A stretch of 64,000 bases of DNA from Halomonas sp. SpR1 (GTDB lineage: Bacteria; Pseudomonadota; Gammaproteobacteria; Pseudomonadales; Halomonadaceae), in NCBI RefSeq assembly GCF_031010175.1, contig NZ_JAUAMB010000018.1:27925-91924 (forward strand), read 5' to 3'. A program made the position numbers and the translations under genes. Below, in pieces: positions 7,173 to 15,573 of the stretch. Under the pieces are notes generated by a model. The model saw only the letters and a program-made list of their open reading frames with translations, was not told the DNA's origin and did not search any database. Positions within the stretch are counted from its first letter, which is position 1. Every line of letters starts with the position of its first letter.

Positions 7173-7447
7173 TCTGGTTGCCTGTGTTAGGCTCGGTTAC
7201 AGTGTTAGTAAGGGGGACTCGGTGTGTCCCGCACTGATGGTGGGCGAGTGGATGGTTAGATAAGTCCTGAGTTCGAGAAGTTGCTGAAGTCAATTAAGAA
7301 GAAAGGAGTGAATACTGGCTAGCTAGGGAGGCCCCGGTAAGGTGGCACTAGCGAGGAAAAATCCAGAAAATAGTAGTTCGGCTTCGAGCATCGCAGGATA
7401 AATAAAGAGGCGGAATACAACCATATAGATCGAAAACTAAAATGCAG

Positions 7448-7479
7448 TTGAGTTGCGAATAAAATATCTATAATAGATA
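7448..7479 (+). promoter_or_regulatory. Promoter with palindrome for the restriction nuclease
   Basis: TTGAGT (7448-7453) and TATAAT (7469-7474) form a promoter with a rather short 15-bp spacer. The palindrome TATCTA-TAA-TAGATA (7465-7479) covers the -10 box and is a natural operator for a repressor that delays nuclease expression. Confidence 0.5.
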
Positions 7480-7502
7480 AAACGGATTTTAAGGAGTCAG
7501 TT

Positions 7503-8564
7503 TTGATTAGTTTTTCTGTGCATCCTGGAGTTTATCAGACAAGTGTAGAAACGGGGCTTAGGAATATTCTGGAAGATATGTGGATTCGCTCATTAAGACG
7601 AGGGGATGGCACTATATTCATTATCTCTGGCTTCGCAAATTATAATGGTGGAGCTAGGTTTTATAAAATATTAAAAGAGCATACTGAGAATGGAGGTAGG
7701 GTAGTTGCTATTCTCGGTGGGAGTGCTAGCCAGAGGCTGTCCAGTAAGCAAGTTGTTCATGCTTTGCTAGAGTGTGGGGCGGAGGTGTTTTTAATAAACA
7801 GGAAAAGGATTTTACATGCAAAATGCTATGGTTTTTTAACAGAAAATGGAGAGCAGTCAGCAGTAATTACCTCTGGTAATTTCACTGCTCCTGGCTTATC
7901 TCAAAATATTGAAGCATCTGTGTATTTAAAGAATCAAGCATTGTCTGACTCCAGCTTTAGCTGGTGTGATCTAGTTAATAAAATGTTCGACCAGAACTGG
8001 CAATATTATCAATGCTTAATAGATCCATTATCACCACACTGGAATCTATTGTATGACGAGACTCCTCAGAGCTATGCCTTAGATGAAGTTGATCAAGAAA
8101 CCTTAATAGTTAAACTAGTGCCAACAGATACTAACAGGATCTTGGCGAATCCTGGAGATATAAGTGGTCGAGGTAGCCAGTACTTTTGGTTAAGCAAAGA
8201 TTGCTTTGACTTTTTTCCACCTCTCACCATCCGTAATCAAAGAGGGTGGAAAGGAACTCTATCGGCCTTTATAAATCTTAATTATGTTGATTTAGGAATT
8301 TCTGACCAAGTGAGAATTACATTTGAAGCGGAAAATAATTTAGACTTCAGGCTGGGAACGGGGAGGTTACGCTATACAAAAATGGCCGAGCCAGGGGATT
8401 TGGCATGTATAACTAGGATTTCTGAGGACTCTTATGAGTTAAGAATAATTCGGCAAAACAATCCGGCATATCAAAGGCTAGATTTATTTGCGCCTAACTT
8501 TATCGGAAGTCGTGGTAAGCGGTATGGATATATAGATAGCCAACAATTTTTTAGCATTCTGTGA
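7503..8564 (+). CDS. BfiI-like type IIS restriction endonuclease (PLD family)
   Basis: This 353-residue protein has an N-terminal phospholipase-D-type nuclease domain with one HxK motif: His105 and Lys107 in ILHAKCYGF, Asn126 in SGNFTAPG and Glu137 shortly after. The C-terminal half (about 200-353) fits a DNA-recognition domain. BfiI is a 358-residue metal-independent nuclease with the same architecture and, as I recall, a catalytic His at 105, so the correspondence is close. Two methyltransferase genes lie tail-to-tail downstream, as needed for an asymmetric site. The start is TTG at 7503, preceded by AAGGAG at 7491. Base composition is lower in GC than the flanks. The recognition sequence cannot be read from this window. 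Confidence 0.85.
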   Translation: MISFSVHPGVYQTSVETGLRNILEDMWIRSLRRGDGTIFIISGFANYNGGARFYKILKEHTENGGRVVAILGGSASQRLSSKQVVHALLECGAEVFLINRKRILHAKCYGFLTENGEQSAVITSGNFTAPGLSQNIEASVYLKNQALSDSSFSWCDLVNKMFDQNWQYYQCLIDPLSPHWNLLYDETPQSYALDEVDQETLIVKLVPTDTNRILANPGDISGRGSQYFWLSKDCFDFFPPLTIRNQRGWKGTLSAFINLNYVDLGISDQVRITFEAENNLDFRLGTGRLRYTKMAEPGDLACITRISEDSYELRIIRQNNPAYQRLDLFAPNFIGSRGKRYGYIDSQQFFSIL

Positions 8565-8593
8565 GTGATTTAATCACAAGATTCACTGAAAAA

Positions 8594-8615
8594 AGGCCAG
8601 GCAATAGCCTGGCCT
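8594..8615 (-). terminator. Terminator between convergent nuclease and methyltransferase genes
   Basis: A nine-base perfect stem (AGGCCAGGC, loop AATA, GCCTGGCCT) is preceded on the plus strand by an A-run, so it ends in a T-run on the minus strand. It should terminate the methyltransferase operon, which stops at 8622, and may also stop the nuclease transcript. Confidence 0.8.
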
Positions 8616-8621
8616 AATTGC

Positions 8622-10106
8622 TCATATTGCTTTAAGTATGACTAATGTTTCAACTTTAGTTGAGTTGTTTTGGTGAAGCCCATACCTTTTATAGGTCTGA
8701 AGGGGTATGCTTTCCATATGCTTCCAGCCTCTCTCTGTAGCAATGTTGGCAAGATGCTGTGGAGTATTTATGTCAAATCGAATCCCACTTAGTACCGTAT
8801 GGTTACCACCAACAACTAATCCAAAAGGGGCGCCAGGCTTAACGAGCTCACGTATTGAGCTGAATGCGTCTGACATGCCTGAAAAATATCTATAAAGTAA
8901 TGTTGGTACAACTTGTCTTCTAAAGCCGTCATCTTCAGTTAGTGCACTTTGAAGCTTTGTGCAAAGATCTGCCTCATGTTCAGGGATGTTCGAAGCGTTT
9001 TTTTCCAGCTTTAATAACAAGTCTTTCTTGCTAGCCCCACGAATCTCTCGGCTACCAATCAGCCTTGCCTCTAGCTCTTTAACTTCTGACGGAGAAAGTA
9101 AATCTAGCCATATTAGACTTAAGCGCTGAGTGTCTATGTAGGGTAAAGCTGTAGCATATGGTGGACTTGTAATAGCCATGTCAAAGCTTTCTGGTCTCAA
9201 TTCGCCACTAGGATCAATTCCAGTGCAGTCCTGATTAAGTGCAACCCCGCTCTTTGAAAGGATTCCATGTACTTTTTGTGATTGTTTGAGTTTGTCTGTA
9301 AAAGATTGAGCTGCCGTTAGAAATGTTTGAAAGAACGAGACCTCAGGTAAAGGAGTTTTCCTTCGTCTAATTCTTAGGTCATTGGGATCCTGATATGAAT
9401 AGTCACGTAGAAGGTTGGAGGCGATAGAAAGCAATATGATTGACACATCGTCGTCAATCTCTTTTAAAGCTAATTTCAGGCTTTCTATTTTTATGAAATT
9501 ATCCCTTGGAAACCAAGATAATAGGTAATTAGATCGTTCATTGTTTTCATTGATGGAGTGAATATTATTAATGGCTATTTCAGCTGCTGTTTTTGCACCA
9601 TCGATTATTTTCTGCGCTGGTGTGCAGAGGGATAAGACTTTTGCATTAGCAATGTACGCAGCTAATGGGTTGATATCTGTTCCTACAGAACTCAGCCCAA
9701 GATGCATACATTCAATAAGTGATGTCCCGCTCCCGCAAAAAGGATCTAGTACTCTATCACTTTCTTTAGCTCCAAAAATATTCAACATTGCTTTCGCAAT
9801 TTGAGGATTGAATTTCCCTTTGTATTCATGCAGTCCATGCGCAGAGTAACGAGTCGATTGACGTTTTGTACCATTAACTGTGCCTGATTCTAATAAAAAT
9901 TGCTGCGTCTTATTTTTGCTGGTGTTGCTCTCGAATTCTTTAAAATAGACCAGCCTATTGGCAAGTGTAGTGTTTTGCGGGGCTGAAATCTCTATAGAGC
10001 CATCTACCTCATGAATTTCCTCAGGAGAAAGTAAACTACAAACTTCCCGGCGAGCAAGTTCTTTTTCGTATGGGAAATACTTGTACTGATGCCAGAAAAG
10101 TTTCAT
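8622..10106 (-). CDS. DNA methyltransferase (SPPY type) of the type IIS system
   Basis: This 494-residue protein has a motif X-like segment (HEYKGKFNPQIAK), motif I DPFCGSGTSLIE near residue 125 and motif IV TSPPY near 315 followed by an aromatic-rich stretch. TSPPY is typical of amino-methyltransferases, most often N4-cytosine. The gene overlaps the stop of the upstream methyltransferase by four bases. In BfiI-type systems two such enzymes modify the two strands of the asymmetric site; this is inferred to be one of that pair. Confidence 0.85.
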   Translation of the reverse strand: MKLFWHQYKYFPYEKELARREVCSLLSPEEIHEVDGSIEISAPQNTTLANRLVYFKEFESNTSKNKTQQFLLESGTVNGTKRQSTRYSAHGLHEYKGKFNPQIAKAMLNIFGAKESDRVLDPFCGSGTSLIECMHLGLSSVGTDINPLAAYIANAKVLSLCTPAQKIIDGAKTAAEIAINNIHSINENNERSNYLLSWFPRDNFIKIESLKLALKEIDDDVSIILLSIASNLLRDYSYQDPNDLRIRRRKTPLPEVSFFQTFLTAAQSFTDKLKQSQKVHGILSKSGVALNQDCTGIDPSGELRPESFDMAITSPPYATALPYIDTQRLSLIWLDLLSPSEVKELEARLIGSREIRGASKKDLLLKLEKNASNIPEHEADLCTKLQSALTEDDGFRRQVVPTLLYRYFSGMSDAFSSIRELVKPGAPFGLVVGGNHTVLSGIRFDINTPQHLANIATERGWKHMESIPLQTYKRYGLHQNNSTKVETLVILKAI

Positions 10107-11476
10107 TTGGCCACCTTTTTAAAAACTAAAATAGATTCAGTCTTGATGTTGGCATGGGAGAGGTTGAATGACTTTCGTTGAGAGTAAATATCCCTTTCTA
10201 TACGTGTAACAAAAGACAGCCCATGATTCTTTGCTGCTTGTTGAATAATATTACCATTGTCTATCACTTGGCCATGGATTTTTGATCTGCCTACAACAAA
10301 GCAGGCATAACCATCTTGGACTAAAACTTTATCCAACAATGAAAAAGTAGAAGACATTTGATCTAAGAAGAGCTCAGGGGTATGTCCGTTTTTCTTGAAA
10401 AAATGAGCGCGAGCCCCAATTTCTTTTTCCTTAACTGAAATTGGGTTGTGCCCGAGCCACCACATTCTATACTTGTGATAAAGCCAGTACTCGTATGCGT
10501 TAGGGTAGGGAGGCGACGTAACAACTAAACCTATAGGTTGCTTTATTTGCTCTGGAGAAACCTCTAGTGTATTGGCCTCTAAGACCTCGGATTCTGTAAG
10601 GTTCCAGCTCCTTTTTCCAAGGGAGCTTATAAGCTTATCAGATGAGTTTTCAAAGAGCCTGAATACATCATCATATTTGATGTTTTTCTCTACAGCGGCA
10701 TATCTTGTATCACTATCTTGATTCGATACACGCACCAAGATGCTAGAGAGGATAAGTTTTAAATGATCTCTCCAAGGGGTGTATTCCTTTTGTGAAATAG
10801 TGCTGCTTATTGCATCCACAGCAATTTGAATCTCTGGCTTGAACCAATGATTTATGTTGGGAATTTCACTTTTTCTATGTGTTTTTTTCGTTTTTGATAT
10901 ATCTAATACGCTTTTAATGGCGTCCTGTAAACCTTCAGGATATTGTGATGTTTTAACACGAGAAATTAAACAGGCAATCGGGTTCAAATCTATCCCGATA
11001 GAAGGTAGTCCGGCGCGCTGCGCTTCTACTAAGCTGGTGCCAGACCCCACAAATGGATCTAGAACAGCAGTACCCTCGGGGATAGGGATATTCGCGATCA
11101 ACTCCCGCGGTATATCCCCAATAAACTTTGCAGGATAGGGGTGGATCTTTTCAAGAGGGGTTTGGATCTTCCTTTTGATAAAGCTCCAATCGATTTCGTT
11201 TAGTTTTTCGCCTACTTTTATTGCAGAGGCGTCTCTATCGAGATGTTCTTTGGTAGGGGCTGTTGCTGTTTCCAAAGAAGCATCATTAATAATTATGCTT
11301 TCTTCTATTTTAGAGAAATCTAATGATATTTGGTTTTTATTATCTAAAAAGGTGTTCATGTTTTTAATAAACCACTCTTTCAAAGATAACCCTTCGTGAG
11401 CAAGGGCTGAATAAAGCTCTTTTTTTTGATCGGGGTCAATCTCAACGACTATGCGTCCACTGCTTCCTATACTCAT
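10103..11476 (-). CDS. DNA methyltransferase (SPPY type) with N-terminal RHH-like segment
   Basis: Motifs X (KIHPYPAKFIG), I (AVLDPFVGSGTSLVEAQRAG) and IV (VVTSPPYPNAYEYW) identify a second amino-methyltransferase. The first 45 residues (GRIVVEIDPDQKKELYSALA then LSLKEWFIKNM) look like a ribbon-helix-helix DNA-binding segment, unusual for such an enzyme. That could let it bind its own or the nuclease promoter, since no separate controller gene is present. ATG at 11476 is preferred because AAGG lies just upstream; a TTG at 11494 in frame is the alternative. It is first in a two-gene leftward operon. Confidence 0.82.
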   Translation of the reverse strand: MSIGSSGRIVVEIDPDQKKELYSALAHEGLSLKEWFIKNMNTFLDNKNQISLDFSKIEESIIINDASLETATAPTKEHLDRDASAIKVGEKLNEIDWSFIKRKIQTPLEKIHPYPAKFIGDIPRELIANIPIPEGTAVLDPFVGSGTSLVEAQRAGLPSIGIDLNPIACLISRVKTSQYPEGLQDAIKSVLDISKTKKTHRKSEIPNINHWFKPEIQIAVDAISSTISQKEYTPWRDHLKLILSSILVRVSNQDSDTRYAAVEKNIKYDDVFRLFENSSDKLISSLGKRSWNLTESEVLEANTLEVSPEQIKQPIGLVVTSPPYPNAYEYWLYHKYRMWWLGHNPISVKEKEIGARAHFFKKNGHTPELFLDQMSSTFSLLDKVLVQDGYACFVVGRSKIHGQVIDNGNIIQQAAKNHGLSFVTRIERDIYSQRKSFNLSHANIKTESILVFKKVAK

Positions 11477-11965
11477 GTGGCTACCTTGGGTCAATGTGCT
11501 ATATGTAACATAACATAAACTGGGATTTATATCTATTCGAAAAAAGAGAAAAGCGGCATCGTTTTTAACTTAATTATCTAAATATAAAGGATTTTTTCTT
11601 TGCGTAATGTTCCAGATCTCTGCGTCCCCCAAGCTGCTAAAAAGGTTGTGCGTGGGTGCCGCATAGCTCAGGGACAGATGCGATCGTTCTTCGTTGTAGT
11701 GCCGGATCCAAAGGCCAATGACCGCTCTGGCTGGGCCCATGTTAGATTCACTCAAACTGCAATCATCGGAAGAAGCGCTCGACGAGCCCACTCTGCTCCA
11801 GTGTGTACGAGGTCGTGAGTGGCGACTACTAGGGAGGAGGCTATGCTCAAGCAGTCAACGGCAAGCTGTCGCGACTGACGGACTGGCACCAATCACTGGA
11901 TTGAATTACAGTAAAAGACGCAAGGTTACCCCATCCACTCGCTGAGAAGCGACAGGAGATACATT
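11477..11965. other. Intergenic region with IS remnant
   Basis: Apart from the IS3-family remnant at 11635-11820, nothing convincing is encoded. The A+T-rich left part (11495-11570) must contain the promoter for the leftward methyltransferase operon. Composition returns to GC-rich near 11640, marking the right edge of the restriction cassette. Confidence 0.5.
11635..11820 (-). pseudogene. Degenerate IS3-family transposase remnant
   Basis: Read on the minus strand, TSYTLEQSGLVERFFR is followed by a stop and, after a short interval, by AVIGLWIRHYNEERSHLSLS. Both match the end of the DDE domain of IS3-type OrfB transposases (consensus TPEQNGxVERFFR and HYNxERPHxSL). The piece between them is shortened and out of frame, and no inverted repeats are seen, so it is a dead fragment. 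Its position at the edge of the restriction cassette suggests IS-mediated acquisition. Confidence 0.75.
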
Positions 11966-12196
11966 ATGACCAGCAGTTACACAACCTTCGAACATGCACA
12001 GCCACCAGTCGGCATTCCGATCATCTGTCTTTTCCGATCCACTGGCATGCCAGAATCACGCCTTAATCATCGAGCCAACGCCATGAGCAAGGCGATCCGT
12101 CGCTCTGACGGAGAGATTTACTATCATGCCGACACCAACCCCGGGATGGGCAGAATCCGAGGTCGGTTGATGGCCTGGAAACGCTGCTGGTGGTGA
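11966..12196 (+). CDS. Hypothetical protein (76 aa)
   Basis: A 76-residue frame follows a good ribosome site (CAGGAGATACATT). It starts MTSSYTTFEHAQPPVGIPII and ends in a Trp-rich basic tail. I recognise no domain. It could be a truncated gene, because it lies next to the IS remnant. Confidence 0.4.
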   Translation: MTSSYTTFEHAQPPVGIPIICLFRSTGMPESRLNHRANAMSKAIRRSDGEIYYHADTNPGMGRIRGRLMAWKRCWW

Positions 12197-12219
12197 TCCA
12201 GCACGCAGGAGGATTCCCC

Positions 12220-12270
12220 ATGACTCATCTTGACGGCGGACGCGGCAACGACGCTAAGCCCAAGCAGTAA
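12220..12270 (+). CDS. Possible 16-residue peptide or gene fragment
   Basis: The peptide MTHLDGGRGNDAKPKQ is preceded by GGAGGA, a strong ribosome site, and stops just before the DUF4417 gene. It may be a leader peptide or the end of a decayed gene. Evidence is limited to the ribosome site and position. Confidence 0.25.
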   Translation: MTHLDGGRGNDAKPKQ

Positions 12271-12281
12271 GGCGGACACAG

Positions 12282-12992
12282 ATGCCGCAATCCTTCAGCC
12301 AGCCGCCAGACTGGAGCTGCAAGCCTGGTGGCTGGGACACCACCGGCACCCGCGAGGTGTTCCCCAGCACCTCGCCGCTCGGCATTCCTGATCTGATGCC
12401 GCAAACCTTCACTGACCTGCCCCTAGAATTCCGTCTATTACCCTACCGCAGCAAGCGCAGTCGCGACGTACGCGACTTGTGTCACTTCTACCTCGACGAC
12501 TACCGCTTCGAGACGACATGGAATCGCCCCAACGCTGCCGTGAATCACCTACGCCGGTACTGGGCCGCGCTAACGCCGGACTTCAGTCTCTACCCACAGT
12601 GGCCTGCGGTGGTGAACCAATGGAACATTTACCGTAGCCGATGGCTGGGCCGCTGGTGGCAGAGTCAGGGACTACGTGTGATACCTACCGTGAACTGGAG
12701 CGATAAGGCGAGCTTTGCCTACTGTTTCGATGGCATCCCGCGTGACCAGATCGTCAGCATCGGCGTTCCGGACACCCGTAGGACGCATGTGGTGGAGCGC
12801 TACCGTGCTGGTGTCGAGACTATGTGTGAGCGCCTTCAGCCGAGTCTGGTGATCGTCTATGGCCGCTCGCCGGTTGAGATTGGGGCACCGGCGCTGGAGA
12901 TCGAGCCTGATTGGCACCGTCTGCGCGGCGTGAGCCGCAGGCCACAGGCGGGTAGGAAGCAAAGCTGCTCAGGAAGAGTTCGAATAAACTAG
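12282..12992 (+). CDS. DUF4417 family protein
   Basis: A 236-residue protein with the signature of phage- and plasmid-borne DUF4417 proteins: HFYLDDYRFETTWNRP, LTPDFSLYPQWP, NIYRSRWLGRWWQSQGLRVI and NWSDKASFAYCFDGIPRD. The biochemical function of the family is not known to me. It occurs commonly on mobile elements. The last 25 residues (QAGRKQSCSGRVRIN region) look unstructured. Confidence 0.75.
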   Translation: MPQSFSQPPDWSCKPGGWDTTGTREVFPSTSPLGIPDLMPQTFTDLPLEFRLLPYRSKRSRDVRDLCHFYLDDYRFETTWNRPNAAVNHLRRYWAALTPDFSLYPQWPAVVNQWNIYRSRWLGRWWQSQGLRVIPTVNWSDKASFAYCFDGIPRDQIVSIGVPDTRRTHVVERYRAGVETMCERLQPSLVIVYGRSPVEIGAPALEIEPDWHRLRGVSRRPQAGRKQSCSGRVRIN

Positions 12993-13236
12993 GCGCTGCA
13001 CTATCGGCGGTTACATGCGATAGCCACCTTGGACATATATAAATTAACCGCCGCTCATTGACATAATGCCCGCCAATAGCGAGTATCTGCGTCAAGGGAT
13101 CAGGCAATCCCATCAGACCCGCCGTCGGTAAAGCATTCGCATGCCATTCTTTAAAGTTTCGTCATCACTCCTAAGGCACTCTTGGGGCTTCGCGGGTCGG
13201 CTACATATTTAGTGCCGCAAAAGGAACTGACGAAAA

Positions 13237-13731
13237 ATGTACCACTCTCTCCCGATCAACACCTACATCTCCATTCTCAAGCGCATTGCCAGAAAGCAGC
13301 AGCAGCTTTCTTCGGCTGATAAGCAAACAGCCTGTCTCGCGCGTATCGCTAAATTCTCCGGTTTTCAAAGCTGGCCATCGCTAATAGAAAAGCTACACCA
13401 CCCCTATCCAGGGCAACTGGTTTGGGCCGATGACTTGGATAACTTATCCCGCGGCCTGAAACAGGCGGCTCCTCAAGCATTCGAGCATTATATTCGGCTG
13501 GTCGCTTGGGAAATACTTCGACACCGCTTCATCCAGAAAACCTCAATCGAAGACCTTGCTGCCGCTGACCTCGAGCCAGTTGATGTCTATGTTGAGGTGC
13601 TTAGCGACTTCGAGGGCATGTTGTCTAAAGAGCTGCTCACCAGACTGATTCCAGACCTTGAGCGGGATGGCGTCTGGGGCATGGAGCGTGGAGATATCAT
13701 GATTGACGAGTTCTCCATGTCCGACTGGTAG
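13237..13731 (+). CDS. Hypothetical protein (164 aa)
   Basis: An all-helical-looking soluble protein beginning MYHSLPINTYISILKRIARK, with an AKFSGFQSWPSLI segment and an acidic C-terminus. AAAGGA precedes the ATG. No family is recognised. It stands alone between two long non-coding regions. Confidence 0.55.
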   Translation: MYHSLPINTYISILKRIARKQQQLSSADKQTACLARIAKFSGFQSWPSLIEKLHHPYPGQLVWADDLDNLSRGLKQAAPQAFEHYIRLVAWEILRHRFIQKTSIEDLAAADLEPVDVYVEVLSDFEGMLSKELLTRLIPDLERDGVWGMERGDIMIDEFSMSDW

Positions 13732-14211
13732 CACGGGAGGTCGTGGCCTTGGGCACCCCCGCCAGCTCGTCCCTCGCTAGCGGTCGGGCTGCTACGGGCT
13801 TCGGCCCTTCGGGCTGGCTGGCGCCACCCTGCGCATCCCTCGTGCTCTTGCGCTCCGCGCGCTGACGGCTCCGCCTGTTCGTTCCTCACACGCTCCACCT
13901 CAACCCCACTACGGCGCAAGCTCGTACCTCGCACGCGCCTTCGTCGAACCCCAACCCCATAACAGTGGGCGCAAGCGCCCGCTTTTTCTTCCCAGTCTGC
14001 CCCGGCGAACCCCAAAACCCGCTTCGCCAGCGAGGCATCCGGGGGCGGTTCGCATACCCCCGCTCCCCGCCCCCGGTGGGGGCAGCGTGGGCGCTTCACT
14101 CCGGCAAGCACAACATCGGAACCCCACGCCAACCCCCGCGCGGGGCCCCCGCGATGTTGAGCTTGCCTACGTTCTCGCGCGGTGTATTTTCCATGTAAAG
14201 TGCTGTTTTTA
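13732..14211. other. GC-rich non-coding region
   Basis: This stretch of about 480 bp has short GC-rich repeats and runs of C and G (for example near 14040-14150) but no convincing gene, and codon use in the open frames is poor. A 14-base word CGGAACCCCACGCC here also occurs near 255 outside the element. Confidence 0.45.
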
Positions 14212-14241
14212 TTGGAAAAAATGGCTATTTTATGCTATATT
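14212..14241 (+). promoter_or_regulatory. Promoter for the 14.3 kb gene pair
   Basis: TTGGAA (14212-14217) is 18 bp from TATATT (14236-14241), which has an extended -10 TG. A small inverted repeat ACATA-GGCA-TATGT at 14252-14265, just downstream, may be an operator. GTGAGGTGA then precedes the ATG at 14276. Confidence 0.6.
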
Positions 14242-14275
14242 TATATACAGTACATAGGCATATGTGAGGTGAATC

Positions 14276-14581
14276 ATGGCGTTCGCTAGCGGGGGTATCA
14301 ATTACGGGGCCGGGGTCGTTCAGCAGCATTGTCATGGCGGCTGGGTATGGGCACAGCGTATGGCGCGCAAGGGCAGCAATCCGGCACCCGCCTGCGTGTG
14401 TATTCCAGTCGGCTCACGGGCCCAGGCAGTCGCTGCCTGGTGGGTGTTGCATCGTCAGGGCTGGCAATGTTGGCCAAGGCCCGGTAAGCGCACTCAAGCA
14501 CCGGCTGAAATCAAACTTGTGGTACCTGCAGGCTGGTCGCTCGCACAAGTTCGCGGGGCATTGGCATGGCTGGCCGGGTAG
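14276..14581 (+). CDS. Hypothetical protein (101 aa), partner of SLOG gene
   Basis: A 101-residue basic protein rich in Trp (AAWWVLHRQGWQCWPRP) with no recognised fold. Its 3' end overlaps the next gene by 16 bases, so the two are co-expressed from the promoter at 14212. The tight coupling suggests a shared job with the SLOG-type protein. Confidence 0.5.
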   Translation: MAFASGGINYGAGVVQQHCHGGWVWAQRMARKGSNPAPACVCIPVGSRAQAVAAWWVLHRQGWQCWPRPGKRTQAPAEIKLVVPAGWSLAQVRGALAWLAG

Positions 14582-15117
14582 CCATCGTCGGCGGGCGCTC
14601 TGTGTCGCCCGCTGGCGCTGATCAGGTTGCTCAGGTCGCCATTTCATTGGTGAAGCACGGCCATTTCTTGGTTACCGGCTGCGCCGCTGGCGCAGATTGC
14701 GCCGCCGTTGCCGCGGCGCTAACTGGTCGTGTGCCGGTGTCATCTCTCCAAGTGCTTGCAGCATTCGGCCCAGATGGGCAGGGCGCATGTGGTGTGTCTG
14801 CGGTTTCTGAAGTGCAGGCGTTTGCAGCGCATGGCGGCGCCGTGTCCTGGTGGTCGGGCGGAGGCTCTCATATGCCACTGCGTGCGCGGCTAGCGGAACG
14901 TGCTGTCCAGGTCGTTGGCCAAGCGTCAAGCGGGCTGGTCGCCGTACAGCCGGGGCGTGGCAGTTGGCGGGCATGTCGGTTGGCGGTGGCTCGTGGGCTC
15001 CCGGTTGTGGCGTTCTCTACGGCGTTGGAAACGCTAGGGGCGGGCGAATGGGAGCTTTGCCAAGGCAATGGCATCTGGGCTAATGCCTGGCGTTGGGTGC
15101 CCGCCTCACTGTTCTAG
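14566..15117 (+). CDS. SLOG/DprA-like nucleotide-binding protein
   Basis: This 183-residue protein begins with a Rossmann-like pattern, VAIVGGRSVSP, followed by FLVTGCAAGADCAAVAAA, matching the SMF/DprA-LOG (SLOG) superfamily that binds nucleotides or single-stranded DNA. It is shorter than DprA (about 300 residues) and lacks DprA's extra domains. The final segment keeps a GxGSWRACRLAVARGLPVVAF-like block. SLOG proteins on mobile elements include nucleotide sensors in defence systems; whether this one is that or a DprA-like loader is open. Confidence 0.6.
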   Translation: MAGRVAIVGGRSVSPAGADQVAQVAISLVKHGHFLVTGCAAGADCAAVAAALTGRVPVSSLQVLAAFGPDGQGACGVSAVSEVQAFAAHGGAVSWWSGGGSHMPLRARLAERAVQVVGQASSGLVAVQPGRGSWRACRLAVARGLPVVAFSTALETLGAGEWELCQGNGIWANAWRWVPASLF

Positions 15118-15164
15118 CTAAGTAACCCATATCAACTTTTTGTAAGTTATTCTTACAAAAAAAT

Positions 15165-15240
15165 ATGTCTTTTGGACATTTTTAGGCTTGAAATATGCCA
15201 TAGGTTGGCTAATATGTTTATATGACATTATATATGTCAT
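15165..15240 (+). promoter_or_regulatory. Second early promoter with two operator-like repeats
   Basis: TTGAAA (15188-15193) and TATAT-type box TAATAT (15210-15215) are separated by 16 bp. Upstream lies ATGTC-TTTTG-GACAT (15165-15179); immediately downstream lies ATGACAT-TATAT-ATGTCAT (15222-15240). The ATGTC/GACAT half-sites also occur in the repressor/Cro gap, so the element's repressor or Cro is the likely regulator. Confidence 0.6.
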
Positions 15241-15548
15241 CGCGTTTTTTGCCGGCAGGTTCGGTCGCGTTAAAGGGAAAAGCCGGGTGTTAGCCACAAG
15301 AGTAAAACTGCCATTCAGGCCCTCACAGGCCACGCTCTTTAAGAACACGATGAGCCTAGCCAGCCGTAGCGGGTAACGCCGCGAGAGTTCGCTAGGAGTA
15401 CGCCATCCAGGGCTGTCGAAGTACTGGGAAACGTTGGCCCTTGGCATGCGCAGGGGTCATCGGGAAATGTCTTTTCCGTTAAAAGCGGTATGCCTCAGAG
15501 AGGGCATACCACCGATGTAGCACCCGCACAGGGAAGTGTACCCATTCG

Positions 15549-15573
15549 CCCACCGCCCGGTGGGCTTCTTTTT
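15549..15573 (+). terminator. Intrinsic terminator in the leader
   Basis: CCCACC and GGTGGG enclose a GCCC loop and are followed by CTTCTTTTT. It lies about 110 bp before the first gene of the recombination operon and downstream of the 15.2 kb promoter, so read-through would have to be controlled. Confidence 0.75.

Larger units (their letters stand above)
6926..7502. other. 577-bp intergenic region, transition to A+T-rich cargo
   Basis: No convincing gene was found. The region contains an octamer repeat (7093-7172), and composition drops sharply in GC after about 7370, where the restriction-modification cassette begins. The right end holds the nuclease promoter and a palindrome. It reads as a junction between the replication arm and inserted cargo. 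Confidence 0.6.

Noticed and set aside
7037..7293. Overlapping frames on both strands with repeated Leu-Cys-Pro or Gly-Arg-Gly units
   Set aside because: They are translations of the octamer repeat; the unit length and composition are not those of a real gene.
11519..11524. ACTGGG (the BfiI recognition sequence) in the methyltransferase promoter region
   Set aside because: A six-base site occurs by chance about every 2 kb on two strands, and this enzyme's site is unknown.
15118..15447. Minus-strand frame of 109 codons in the 15.2 kb leader
   Set aside because: Overlaps a clear plus-strand promoter and operators, and its end reads through A+T-rich regulatory DNA.
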